A stretch of DNA of 38,870 nucleotides from a bacterium (GTDB lineage Bacteria; B130-G9): NCBI GenBank assembly GCA_035527515.1, contig DATLAJ010000107.1, positions 1 to 38,870 of the forward strand, in the 5' to 3' direction. Positions within the stretch are counted from its first letter, which is position 1. The number at the start of each line of letters is the position of its first letter. The translations under genes were made by a program, and so were the position numbers. Positions 17,205-25,948 of this stretch are shown here, one piece after another. The notes under the pieces were generated by a model that saw only the letters and a list, made by a program, of their open reading frames with translations, was not told the DNA's origin and made no database searches.

Positions 17205-17507
17205 ATGGTCATTGGTTTTGACATGCCCGAAGGCGGCCTCGCGGCGCTCTGCAGCAAATGGAAGGTCCGCGAACTGGCAGTGTTCGGCTCGGCGCTTCGG
17301 GAGGACTTTGGGCCCGAGAGCGACGTGGACGTGTTGGTGAGCTTCTATCCGGCTGCGACTTGGAGTGGGTGGGACTTGATGGAGATGAAGCACGAACTCG
17401 AAGTCCTGTTCAGTCGTCCGGTTGATTTGGTTGAGAAAGAGGCGCTGCGGAATCCCTGGCGGAAACGGGAGATACTGAGCACATGCCGGGTGGTGTATGC
17501 GGCCTGA
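17205..17507 (+). CDS. mntA: MntA-like minimal nucleotidyltransferase (antitoxin)
   Basis: This 100-residue protein has the minimal nucleotidyltransferase signature, with a GSALREDFGPESDVDVLV block (the G-S motif and the two catalytic Asp of SDVDVLV) and a third acidic position in PVDLVE. In HEPN/MNT pairs MntA modifies the HepT RNase with AMP and so silences it. ATG 17205 follows a good GGCGGAGGG site. The hepT start lies inside its last codons, the normal arrangement. Because hepT is cut short here, this antitoxin may be an orphan left without a target. Confidence 0.9.
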   Translation: MVIGFDMPEGGLAALCSKWKVRELAVFGSALREDFGPESDVDVLVSFYPAATWSGWDLMEMKHELEVLFSRPVDLVEKEALRNPWRKREILSTCRVVYAA

Positions 17508-17625
17508 CCACAGAGATATGGCTCGGTTGTGGGATATGCTAGACGCGGCTCGAGCGGCCATGCAGTTCACCCAGGACATAACTCTTGAGGACTTCCTTGA
17601 AAACAGGATTTGTAGAATGCTTTAA
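17497..17625 (+). pseudogene. hepT: Truncated hepT (HEPN toxin), 42 codons
   Basis: The frame starting at ATG 17497, overlapping mntA by 11 bases, reads MRPDHRDMARLWDMLDAARA and then a typical HepT first and second helix ending at DFLENR. It then diverges to a short tail and stops at TAA 17623. Full HepT proteins are about 110-140 residues and carry the RX4-6H RNase motif further on, which is absent here. The break lies about 30 bases before the mod start, so arrival of the restriction-modification operon probably removed the rest of the toxin. Confidence 0.85.
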
Positions 17626-17639
17626 TCGTGGGGTTAGTT

Positions 17640-19574
17640 ATGACGGCAAGTGAGAAACGCAGAGGCGATCGGGTCGCGACGGAATCCGCGAACTTGCTTG
17701 AGGAGCAGGTTGACAGGTTGCGAGAGCTGTTCCCCGAATGTGTCACGGAGGGGAAGGTCGATTTCGAGAGGCTTCGAGCGACCCTCGGGGATGAGGTCGA
17801 CTCGCGTCCAGAGCGCTACTCCTTTTCATGGGCGGGGAAGCGGGATGCGATCCGCATTCTTCAGATGCGCAGCCGTGCAAGTCTCGTTCCGTGCCGTGAG
17901 GAGTCGATCGATTTTGAGAAAACGAGCAATATCTTCATCGAAGGGGATAACCTGGAGGTCCTGAAGCTTCTATACAAGTCCTACTTCGGGCGGGTGAAGA
18001 TGATCTACATCGACCCGCCTTACAATACCGGCAATGACTTCATTTACCGAGATAACTATACTGATCCTTTAGAGACTTACCTTCAGATCTCGGGTCAGAA
18101 GGACGCGGAGGGTAATCTGCTCACAAGCAATCCAGAAACCTCGGGGCGTTACCACTCGGCCTGGCTCTCAATGATGTATCCGCGCCTGTTCCTGGCACGG
18201 CAGTTGCTCGCCGAGGAGGGCGTGATTCTCATTTCTGCTGACGATCACGAGATAAACGGTCTCCGCATGGTGATGAATGAGATATTCGGCGAGGAGAATA
18301 TGTTAGCCAATCTGGTGTGGCACTTGCCTAGCGGTACCTCAGCGGGGCATTTTACTCGAGCTCATGAGTACATCGTTGCATTTGCGCGGAGCAAGAACAC
18401 CCTCCCGAATTTCCCCTCATCGGACGAAACAGCGGTGACAGGGAGGACAACCATCAGGCCCAGTAGGCTGAATCCTACAAGCAGGATAGATTTCCCTCCA
18501 GGGCTAGAGTTTGAGGGATCTAGCGCGATCTTCAAGGGCATTCTCGGCGATCAGGAACCTGTGAGAATCGTTGGTGGCGCGATGATCTTTGAGAACGGGA
18601 AGCTACGCCAAGGCGTGACGCTGGAGGCCGCATGGAGAATGAGAAATCAAATGATCAGTTGGCTGGGAGGCAAGGAGACCTTTGACACAAAGGGTCAGAG
18701 ACTCGTGAGGATATACTTCAATCGATTCGGTATCCCATGGTACGAAAAACAGAGGGAGTTCACGAATCCTAAATCAGTGGTGCAAGGACCAACGACCAAG
18801 CATGGCACGCTCGAGATTGAGGCAATCTTCGGCGCACGTGTGATGCCCTTCCCCAAGCCCTCGAGCTTGCTCAAGACGCTGATCTCGATTCCCCTCAAGA
18901 GCGACGAAAAATCCATTGTCATGGACTTTTTTGCCGGTTCGTGTCCCGCCGCTCACGCTGTTCTTGAGCTCAATCGTGAGGACGGCGGTAGTCGCCGGTT
19001 CATTATGGTGCAGCTACCCGAGCTGACGTCTCAGGATTCTACAGCGCGGAATGCTGGATTCAAGACTATAGGGGATATCGGGAAGGAGCGTATTCGACGG
19101 GTGATTGCCAAGATCAAGAACGAGTCCGAGGGCGAACTTGAGCTGCAAGACCGCAATGCGCAAGAGGATCTGGGTTTCAGAGTCTTCAAGCTAGCTGAAT
19201 CGAACTACAAGCAGTGGGCTGGCGTGCCAGAGATGGAGCCGGGTGAATACGCAGACGAGATGGCTCTGTTCACCGATCCTCTTGTCAAAGATTTCAAACC
19301 GGAGAACGTGCTTTGGGAAGTGGCTATCAAGGAAGGCTATGGCCTTAATTCTTCGATGGAAAAGCTATCTCTGGAGCAGGCTAATATGGTTTACCGCGTG
19401 ACGGATCCTGATAAGGGCCAATCGCTCTTGGTTTGTTTGGACGAAGTGCTGAATCCGCCAGCCGTGACGGCGCTGGGCCTATGCAGGGACGACCTGTTCG
19501 TCTGTCGGGACGTAGCGCTGAACGATGAGTTGGCCGCAAATCTCGCACTACAATGTCGGTTGAAAACGATTTAG
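17640..19574 (+). CDS. mod: Type III restriction-modification methyltransferase (Mod)
   Basis: This 644-residue beta-class N6-adenine methylase would recognise the system's target and modify one strand, and would guide the Res subunit. Catalytic motif IV DPPYNTG is at 125-131 and precedes SAM motif I (DFFAGS, 429-434), the beta order. The region between, ~200-410, holds the target recognition domain. Motif I continues CPAAHAV where many Mod proteins have GTTAHAV. ATG 17640 is chosen over GTG 17628 because GGGG sits six bases before it. A zinc-ribbon gene and res follow on the same strand, making one operon. Confidence 0.93.
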   Translation: MTASEKRRGDRVATESANLLEEQVDRLRELFPECVTEGKVDFERLRATLGDEVDSRPERYSFSWAGKRDAIRILQMRSRASLVPCREESIDFEKTSNIFIEGDNLEVLKLLYKSYFGRVKMIYIDPPYNTGNDFIYRDNYTDPLETYLQISGQKDAEGNLLTSNPETSGRYHSAWLSMMYPRLFLARQLLAEEGVILISADDHEINGLRMVMNEIFGEENMLANLVWHLPSGTSAGHFTRAHEYIVAFARSKNTLPNFPSSDETAVTGRTTIRPSRLNPTSRIDFPPGLEFEGSSAIFKGILGDQEPVRIVGGAMIFENGKLRQGVTLEAAWRMRNQMISWLGGKETFDTKGQRLVRIYFNRFGIPWYEKQREFTNPKSVVQGPTTKHGTLEIEAIFGARVMPFPKPSSLLKTLISIPLKSDEKSIVMDFFAGSCPAAHAVLELNREDGGSRRFIMVQLPELTSQDSTARNAGFKTIGDIGKERIRRVIAKIKNESEGELELQDRNAQEDLGFRVFKLAESNYKQWAGVPEMEPGEYADEMALFTDPLVKDFKPENVLWEVAIKEGYGLNSSMEKLSLEQANMVYRVTDPDKGQSLLVCLDEVLNPPAVTALGLCRDDLFVCRDVALNDELAANLALQCRLKTI

Positions 19575-19623
19575 AAGTTAAGGCTGGCAGCGCGTGGCAT
19601 CATAGGCAATAGGGAGGATAGAT

Positions 19624-19764
19624 ATGCCAACAACCGGAGAGAAGCCTGGCAAGGGAACGTACAAGTGTCGCAACTGCGGGACTACGGTGACGCTGGATGA
19701 TAGTACCGATACGTTGCCGCCGTGCCCCAAGTGTCATAAGACTGACTTCAGGAAGGTCGGTTAA
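19624..19764 (+). CDS. Small zinc-ribbon protein in the type III R-M operon
   Basis: This 46-residue protein begins MPTTGEKPGKGTYKCRNCGT and has two CxxC knuckles, CRNC (15-18) and CPKC (34-37), about 15 residues apart, which should bind one zinc ion. A strong AGGGAGG site lies seven bases before ATG 19624. It sits between mod and res in the same direction, 49 bases after mod. Similar tiny rubredoxin-like zinc ribbons are encoded elsewhere in bacteria, but I cannot name a proven role. Its place suggests an accessory subunit, a regulator or a DNA-binding adaptor of the Mod-Res complex. Confidence 0.85.
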   Translation: MPTTGEKPGKGTYKCRNCGTTVTLDDSTDTLPPCPKCHKTDFRKVG

Positions 19765-19791
19765 TCTGCGACACACCATCTTCGAGAAGGC

Positions 19792-19827
19792 ATGAACGAG
19801 GCGGACGAGGGCGCCCGCCTCGTTCAT
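19792..19827 (+). promoter_or_regulatory. Perfect 13-bp hairpin upstream of res, with overlapping short uORF
   Basis: ATGAACGAGGCGG (19792-19804) and its exact complement (19815-19827) form a stem with a ten-base loop, 25 bases before the res ATG. There is no T-run, so a terminator is unlikely. The left arm starts with ATG and opens a 27-codon frame that runs to TGA 19873-19875, past the res start in another frame. The res start itself has only a weak ribosome site. The structure could throttle or couple translation of Res. Confidence 0.6.
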
Positions 19828-19852
19828 CATCGTAACGGCGTGGATCAACGAA

Positions 19853-22540
19853 ATGCCAATGCAGTTCAAGTTTGACCCTAATCAGGACTTCCAGCTGCGT
19901 GCTATCGAGTCGGTAGCGGATCTGTTTGAGGGTCAGCCACGCGTCCATCCCGAAGTGACGTTCGCGCTGCGCGCTGGGTTCGCGGCGGTGCCGAATTGCC
20001 TCGATTTGGACGATACATCTTTGCTTGCGAACCTGAATGCGGTGCAGTCTGAAAACGGCATCCCAACGGACAACGCCTTGGAATCGATTGAGAACAGAAT
20101 CGAAACCGCAGACGGGCCCAAGACAGTTGCCTTCCCTAATTTCTCGGTGGAAATGGAGACCGGAACAGGTAAGACGTATGTCTATACCCGGACAGCACTT
20201 GAGCTTTTCCGCCGCTACGGGCTACGGAAGTTCATCATCGTAGTGCCTTCTGTGGCGATACGCGAGGGGGTCCTTAAGAGCCTTCAGGTAACTGAAACGC
20301 ACCTGCTGCAACACTACGAAAACATGCCGTATCGCTATTACGTATATGATTCAAAGAATCTCTCTCAGGTCCGGCAGTTCGCTCTTTCTAACAGCGTTGA
20401 GCTCATGGTCATGACGATTGATTCGTTCAACAAGGCGCAAAACGTAATCCACCAGAGCACAGACCACCTACAAGGGGAGACGCCCATCCACCTTGTGCAG
20501 GCCACGCGACCTATCTTGATTTTGGACGAACCGCAGAACATGGAGAGTGAGTTGCGCATCAAGGCGCTGTCTGCGCTGGACCCTCTTCTGGCACTTCGAT
20601 ACAGCGCGACTCACCGCAATCCCTACAATCTGGTCTATCGCCTTACGCCCTTTGAAGCGTATAGGCACGGCTTGGTGAAGCGCATAGAGGTGGCCTCGGT
20701 CGTGAAAGAGGACGACTTCAATCAGGTCTTTCTGAGGCTCGATCAGATTATGACTCATAAGAACACGGTGACTGCGCGCATTGCCGTTCATAAACTGATG
20801 AGGGACGGAACCGTAAAAGAGAAGACGGTGAAGGTGAAGCGCGGCGACTCGCTTGAGGAAAAATCCTGCCGACCGGAGTATGCGGGGTTCGACGTGGACG
20901 AGATCAACCCTGGCGGCGGTTATGTCCGCTTTGCAAATGACGTCGAATTGAGGAAGGGCGAATCCCGAGGCGCAGATAAGGAAGCGCTTTTCGACGCCCA
21001 GATTCGTTACACCATCGAAGAACACATGCGCAAACAAGAGAGATTCATGGCTGCCGGAGTTAAGGTGCTGTCCCTCTTCTTCATTGACAGGGTTGACAAC
21101 TACGCCCTTGAAGACGGGATCATCCGACGGCTGTTTCTGAGCGCATACCTTGATATCAGGAAGAAGCACCCGGCATGGGAGGACAAGGACCCAAGGGAGG
21201 TGCAGGCCGCCTACTTCGCAGAGAAACGGCGGAAGGCCGGCAATATAGAAGTTCTGGATTCAGTCACGGGAAAGACTAAGGCGGATGAGGCGGCCTACAA
21301 TCTGATCATGAAGGACAAGGAGCGACTCCTTTCCTTTGACGAGCCGGTTGCGTTCATTTTCTCACATTCCGCATTGCGGGAAGGATGGGACAACCCGAAC
21401 GTTTTTCAGATTTGCACGCTAAATCAGACCGCTTCCGAGGTGAAAAAACGTCAGGAGGTAGGGCGCGGGGTGCGTTTGTGCGTTGATCAGTCTGGCGACC
21501 GTCTCCGAGACGAGAGGATCAACGTGCTGACCGTGGTAGCGAACGAAAGCTATGAAAGGTACGTCGCGCGACTGCAATCCGAACTCCAAGAGGACTTTGG
21601 TGGGGATATTCCGCCAAGACCTCCAGACGCCAGACGGCGTGGCAAGGCGACGCTGCGCAAACACTACACCCTCAAACCGGAGTTCAAGGAGCTCTGGGAA
21701 AGGATCAAGCACAAGACGCGATACGCGGTCAAGATCGACACACAGCGGTTGCTAGCTGACGTGGTTCCACAAATCGACGGGGCAGACATCAGCCCCCCAT
21801 GTGTTACAATCACAAAGGCGGAAGTACTCATGGACAGCGAGGATAGTCTGAAGGCCCGCCACATAGCAAAGACCGCGAAGACTCTGTCGAGGCGCGGTCC
21901 CCTTCGGAACCTAGTCCAGATCATGGAGAACCTCATGGAAAACACGTCTCCGGCGATGCGCCTTACGCGGGCCACGCTTCTGGAGGTCTTCAAGCGGGCT
22001 CAGGACAGAAGTCGCGCAACCGATAATCCGCAGGGGTTCGCTACGGCGGCGGTGCGAATCATCAAGGACAGACTTGCGGACCACTTGGTTAGTGGCATCC
22101 AGTATGAGAGGATCAACGATTGCTACGAGATGACCCAACTGGAGGCTGAGATAGACAGTTGGCTAGAGTACTTGGTTCCGGCGGACGCCTCGGTCTATGA
22201 TCACGTCATTTGCGATTCGGAGCTGGAGAAGCAGTTCGTCGAGGGACTAAGCAATCGACGTGACGTCAAGATGTTCGTTAAGCTGCCACCCTGGTTCACC
22301 GTGCCTACGCCCGTAGGCGAATACAATCCCGATTGGGCCATTGTCATGGAAGAGCTGGATGAACACGGCGACCCCGTCGGGAAACCGCTCCTATATCTCG
22401 TGCGTGAGACCAAAGACAGGAATTGGCGAACGGAGCTACGACCTGACGAGCGCCGCAAGATTTATTGCGGAGAGAGACACTTTCGGGGCGCGCTCGGCGT
22501 GGACTACAAAGTAGTCACAGACGCGCGCGAGTTGCCGTGA
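19853..22540 (+). CDS. res: Type III restriction enzyme, helicase-nuclease subunit (Res)
   Basis: This 895-residue subunit cuts unmodified DNA after ATP-driven communication between sites, in complex with Mod. The superfamily 2 helicase shows Walker A as METGTGKTYV (GTGKT 104-108), Walker B as ILDEPQ (225-228), SATHR near 250, and the late motif QEVGRGVRL. The C-terminal PD-(D/E)XK nuclease has NPDW (D827) and RETK (E852, K854). Length is normal and every key motif is present, so the enzyme is probably functional. It ends 16 bases before the converging pyrD gene. Confidence 0.95.
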   Translation: MPMQFKFDPNQDFQLRAIESVADLFEGQPRVHPEVTFALRAGFAAVPNCLDLDDTSLLANLNAVQSENGIPTDNALESIENRIETADGPKTVAFPNFSVEMETGTGKTYVYTRTALELFRRYGLRKFIIVVPSVAIREGVLKSLQVTETHLLQHYENMPYRYYVYDSKNLSQVRQFALSNSVELMVMTIDSFNKAQNVIHQSTDHLQGETPIHLVQATRPILILDEPQNMESELRIKALSALDPLLALRYSATHRNPYNLVYRLTPFEAYRHGLVKRIEVASVVKEDDFNQVFLRLDQIMTHKNTVTARIAVHKLMRDGTVKEKTVKVKRGDSLEEKSCRPEYAGFDVDEINPGGGYVRFANDVELRKGESRGADKEALFDAQIRYTIEEHMRKQERFMAAGVKVLSLFFIDRVDNYALEDGIIRRLFLSAYLDIRKKHPAWEDKDPREVQAAYFAEKRRKAGNIEVLDSVTGKTKADEAAYNLIMKDKERLLSFDEPVAFIFSHSALREGWDNPNVFQICTLNQTASEVKKRQEVGRGVRLCVDQSGDRLRDERINVLTVVANESYERYVARLQSELQEDFGGDIPPRPPDARRRGKATLRKHYTLKPEFKELWERIKHKTRYAVKIDTQRLLADVVPQIDGADISPPCVTITKAEVLMDSEDSLKARHIAKTAKTLSRRGPLRNLVQIMENLMENTSPAMRLTRATLLEVFKRAQDRSRATDNPQGFATAAVRIIKDRLADHLVSGIQYERINDCYEMTQLEAEIDSWLEYLVPADASVYDHVICDSELEKQFVEGLSNRRDVKMFVKLPPWFTVPTPVGEYNPDWAIVMEELDEHGDPVGKPLLYLVRETKDRNWRTELRPDERRKIYCGERHFRGALGVDYKVVTDARELP

Positions 22541-22556
22541 GACCATGAGAATAACT

Positions 22557-23549
22557 TCACTTGTTCAGCGCGAGCGTGCCGACGTAATCCCTCAGCGGCT
22601 GCGGCTGGTCGAGGCGCCGGCGTCTGGCGTCCTCGAAGAGAAAATCGACGATCCCCTCAGCGATTCTGGAGCATACCCGAGCGTCGTAGAACAACGCCGT
22701 GCCGACCGAGATGGCCGAGGCGCCGGCTATGGTGAACTCGAGGGCGTCGCGGGCGCATACGATGCCTCCGGACGCGATGATTGGTATCGAGACAGCTTTT
22801 TGGACACGGTGGACGAGCAGTAGCGACAGCGGCTTTATGGCGGGGCCGGAAAGCCCACCGAAGTTGTTGCCGAGCATGGGGCGTCTGGTGAAAACGTCGA
22901 TGGCAAGCCCTGGGAATGTGTTCGCGACCGTGAGAGCGTCTGCGCCAGCCATTTCACATCTTCTTGCGGTCTCGGCAATCGAGGCGGCGTTTGGGACGAG
23001 TTTCACGATGATGGGCCTTCGATACATTTTCCTTATGGAAGTTACGACCCTGGCGGTTGTGTCCGCATCCTCCCCAATCGGCCTGCCGTTCAGGTTTGGG
23101 CACGAGACGTTTATCTCGATGGCGGAGAAGAGTTCCTGACGGTAGGAGAGAGCCTTTGCGGCATCGATTACGTCCTCCGGACGGTCTCCGCCGACGTTGA
23201 CGATGACGTGCGTATCGATGCCCTGAAGCGCCGGCAGCTTCTCTTGTATCAGCGCCTCAACCCCTATGTTCTCCAGGCCAATGGAGTTGAGCATTCCGGA
23301 TGATGTCTCGAGGATTCTGGGTGCGGGATTGCCGGACTTGGGCTTCAGCGTAACGCCTTTTAGAACTATTGCGCCTACCATGTCGAGCGAGAACCCTTTT
23401 ACCTGCAAATACTCATCGCCATAGCCGAACGTGCCGGACGCGATAATGATTGGGCTTGTCAGCTCGAGCTCACCCAGCGAGGTCTTGAGAAGACTGCGCG
23501 GGTCGATTGTGGCCTCTTGGTCGCGCTCCACGCGGTCTTCAGATGTCAT
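22557..23549 (-). CDS. pyrD: Dihydroorotate dehydrogenase, class 1B type catalytic subunit
   Basis: This 330-residue FMN enzyme oxidises dihydroorotate to orotate in pyrimidine synthesis. Seen motifs are SPIIIASGTFGYG, GMLNSIGLEN, EINVSCPN with the catalytic Cys150, and the FMN phosphate-binding IIASGGI and SVGTALF segments. The class 1 Cys base and the overall sequence fit PyrD of the PyrDK type, but no pyrK is in the window. ATG 23549 overlaps the end of xseA by 11 bases, so the two are translationally coupled. The N-terminal ~24 residues are an extension beyond the usual start of the barrel. Confidence 0.94.
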   Translation of the reverse strand: MTSEDRVERDQEATIDPRSLLKTSLGELELTSPIIIASGTFGYGDEYLQVKGFSLDMVGAIVLKGVTLKPKSGNPAPRILETSSGMLNSIGLENIGVEALIQEKLPALQGIDTHVIVNVGGDRPEDVIDAAKALSYRQELFSAIEINVSCPNLNGRPIGEDADTTARVVTSIRKMYRRPIIVKLVPNAASIAETARRCEMAGADALTVANTFPGLAIDVFTRRPMLGNNFGGLSGPAIKPLSLLLVHRVQKAVSIPIIASGGIVCARDALEFTIAGASAISVGTALFYDARVCSRIAEGIVDFLFEDARRRRLDQPQPLRDYVGTLALNK

Positions 23550-24936
23550 CGTCAGAGCTGTTCTGCGAAATAGATATGTCGTTCACCTGGCAGCCCAGAC
23601 TCCCGTCGGAAAGCGTAACGATAATCGCTGCGCCGAGCCGCGCGTCCCTTGCCCGTGAGAGCGGCTTGCCAGACGCCGCATCCTGGCATATCGCATAGCC
23701 GCGACTCATAACATTCTGGGGCTTGAGCGATATTAGGCGGTCATGCAGCGCCCGATATCTCGTGCTCGAGAGGTCAACCGTGCCACGCATGGACGCCGCC
23801 ATCCTGCTCTCATAGCTCTGAACGACGGACCGTGCTGCTGCGATTTTCTCGGTTGGCACAAGCGTTCGATGTCGCAACGCGAGATGCGAGGCCTGCTGCG
23901 TCCTACGGTCGAGATAGCCCTGTATCCCCCGCTGCAATCTGGCGTCGATGTCGTCCACTCGCTGCATGAAGAGCTCGATCGGACGCTCAGGGGTATTTAG
24001 CCGAAGGACAGCAAAGAGCGTCTTATGTTCCTGTCGCACGAATGCCAGCCTGTCCAGCATCATTCTCAGCACACGACTACGAAGGCTGTTGACCCTTACC
24101 AGCAGTTCGGCCCTGTTCTGCACCACCAGCTCCGCGGCCGCGGATGGCGTGGGTGCACGCAGGTCTGCCACAAAATCGGCAATCGTGAAGTCAACCTCGT
24201 GGCCGACCGCCGAAATAATAGGTATTTTAGATCCCGCAATCGCCCGTGCTACCTGCTCGTCGTTGAACGCCCACAGGTCAATTGCTGCTCCGCCGCCGCG
24301 ACCCACGATCAGAACGTCGCACGCGTCGAGGCGATTCAGCTCCTTGATTGCGTGCGCGATCTCGCCCGGTGCCCTCTCTCCCTGCACCAGAACCGGGTAT
24401 AGAATGATATGCGCCGAGCAGAAGCGGCGCCTCGTCACGTTGAGAATATCGCGAATTGCCGCGCCGGTTCGCGAGGTAACAATGCCGATTGTCTTAGGCA
24501 TCTTTGGGACCGGCCTCTTGCGCTCCGGCGCGAACAGGCCCTCGGCATTGAGCTTTGCCTTGAGCTGCTCGAATGCTAGTTGAAGAGCACCGACGCCTTT
24601 TGGCTCCAAGTAATCGAGGATGATCTGGTATGTGCTGGAAGGTGGATAGCAGCTCACAGCCCCCCTCGCAATGACGGCGAGGCCATTCTCCGGTTTGAAC
24701 CGCAAGAAAATGGCCTTATTACGAAACATGACAGCGCTGATCTGCGCCTTGTCGTCCTTCAGCCGCATGTAGAAATGCCCCACGCTTGAGCGCTTCAAAT
24801 CTGTTATCTCGCCCTCGACCCAAATGTCGAAGAATCGCTTTTGCAGCAAGCCCCTGATCTCCAGAACGAGCTCGGAGACCCTGTAAACCTTGCGGGCTTG
24901 CTGGCCATCGTTGAAGTTGAGTTCCAAGTCTTTCAT
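23539..24936 (-). CDS. xseA: Exodeoxyribonuclease VII large subunit
   Basis: This 465-residue subunit degrades single-stranded DNA from both ends together with XseB. The N-terminal OB-fold covers roughly residues 12-110 (YRVSELVLEIRGLL, IWVEGEITDLKRSSVGHFY, SAVMFR). The catalytic domain contains GIVTSRTGAAIRDIL and GRGGGAAIDLWAFND, and SAVGHEVDFTIAD precedes a long coiled-coil. ATG 24936 is preferred because GGGGG lies close upstream; ATG 24957 lacks a site. No recognisable xseB is adjacent, which is unusual because the two genes are often neighbours. Confidence 0.95.
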   Translation of the reverse strand: MKDLELNFNDGQQARKVYRVSELVLEIRGLLQKRFFDIWVEGEITDLKRSSVGHFYMRLKDDKAQISAVMFRNKAIFLRFKPENGLAVIARGAVSCYPPSSTYQIILDYLEPKGVGALQLAFEQLKAKLNAEGLFAPERKRPVPKMPKTIGIVTSRTGAAIRDILNVTRRRFCSAHIILYPVLVQGERAPGEIAHAIKELNRLDACDVLIVGRGGGAAIDLWAFNDEQVARAIAGSKIPIISAVGHEVDFTIADFVADLRAPTPSAAAELVVQNRAELLVRVNSLRSRVLRMMLDRLAFVRQEHKTLFAVLRLNTPERPIELFMQRVDDIDARLQRGIQGYLDRRTQQASHLALRHRTLVPTEKIAAARSVVQSYESRMAASMRGTVDLSSTRYRALHDRLISLKPQNVMSRGYAICQDAASGKPLSRARDARLGAAIIVTLSDGSLGCQVNDISISQNSSDDDI

Positions 24937-25207
24937 TGAAGCCCCCAGTTCGAGCATTCTTTGTGTGTTGACAACAATGAGAGTATCAGGTGCGGTCCCT
25001 ATGCGTCAATTGCAGGAATCTGAGGGTTTCTATGAAACAAGAACGCGAGAATAGGGGAGAGGCAGACCCCAATTACACTCTGATTCGGACATCAAGAGGC
25101 CGACTAGGTTATGAGGATAGGTCACTGAAGGATGATCCGCGAGGATCACGAAGCCACGGCAAGATTGCCGCTCCGTTCTCCTCGCGCATCTTCATCTCGT
25201 TCCTGGG

Positions 25208-25483
25208 TCAGTGCTCCATCTCTGCTGCTTGGTTCTCATGGGCCATGAATTGCCACAGCGCCTCGGTCGCAACGTCAATGAGCTCGGGATCATCGCTATT
25301 ATTGATGACCTGCTCAAGCTGAACGCGGCATCTCTCCTTCAGCCGTGCGATCTCCTTAGCCAGCGGCTCCATTAGCTTCTGCGCGATCGGGTCGCCCATC
25401 TCAGCATGCCGCTGAATCGTGGCCAGGCCTTGTTCCATCTTCGCAAGATTGAGCTCAAGCTGCGCCAGGATTCTGTTTTTCAT
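25208..25483 (-). CDS. Small helical protein of unknown function
   Basis: The 91-residue product is charged and almost wholly alpha-helical by composition, with heptad-like Leu/Ile spacing in LAQLELNLAKMEQGLATIQ and ARLKERCRVQLEQVI. ATG 25483 is chosen because AGGAG precedes it. It lies 271 bases upstream of xseA in the same direction. XseB was considered because of that position, but its length, acidic pattern and motifs do not fit. I do not recognise a family. Confidence 0.6.
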   Translation of the reverse strand: MKNRILAQLELNLAKMEQGLATIQRHAEMGDPIAQKLMEPLAKEIARLKERCRVQLEQVINNSDDPELIDVATEALWQFMAHENQAAEMEH

Positions 25484-25948
25484 CGAAAACACTCCTAAAT
25501 GTCCATTCTCGATAAACACCAAAACTCTGGAACGTAAACCTGTTTAAACATTATGCTCCAAAAAACCTCTGAACCTTAGGCCGGTAATAACCACTCTAGA
25601 ATCTCATCTGTTCCTATCATTACAAAATTGGCCAAAGTAGTCAAGTCCGCCAGGCCGACGGGGTTTGACCTCAGATTGTTGGTGATTTTCATGCGGACTT
25701 CTTGCATTGCTCCCAGAGTTGGTCGAATCGGTAGAACTCCCTCCCAACCTCCCACATGTGCTCGCAAGCGTGATACTAATCAATTATCTCTATCGCGACT
25801 GGAAAGTGAAAAATCGCTCTGATTCCATATCCATTTGGCGCCATCACCCAACATCCAGTCATTCTCTCGACAAAAACCACCACCGGGTGCATCTCACCAC
25901 CACGTAACAACCCATCCTTGCGGAACTGCTGCGAAGCTGGTCGCGGAC
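25484..25948. other. AT-richer intergenic region upstream of rplU
   Basis: About 465 bases with no clear gene. A 63-codon minus-strand frame at 25576-25767 ends in TDEILEWLLPA but has no ribosome site or family likeness, so I do not call it. The region separates the minus-strand xseA side from the ribosomal operon and must contain the promoter of the small helical protein gene. Confidence 0.5.

Noticed and set aside
17127-17579. 150-residue minus-strand ORF
   Set aside because: It is a shadow of mntA and the hepT fragment, which match known families in the other strand.
20468-21169. 233-residue minus-strand ORF
   Set aside because: It is fully antisense to the conserved helicase region of res and shows no family motifs.
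23948-24583. 211-residue plus-strand ORF
   Set aside because: It is fully antisense to the xseA catalytic domain and has a Ser/Arg/Ala-rich shadow composition.
24968-24973. TTGACA on the plus strand as a promoter
   Set aside because: No -10 box at 16-18 bases and no plus-strand gene downstream.
25208-25483. XseB (exonuclease VII small subunit)
   Set aside because: Position invited the call, but the sequence lacks the XseB pattern, so it is left as unknown.
25576-25767. 63-residue minus-strand ORF
   Set aside because: No ribosome site and no family likeness; kept only as a remark in the intergenic entry.
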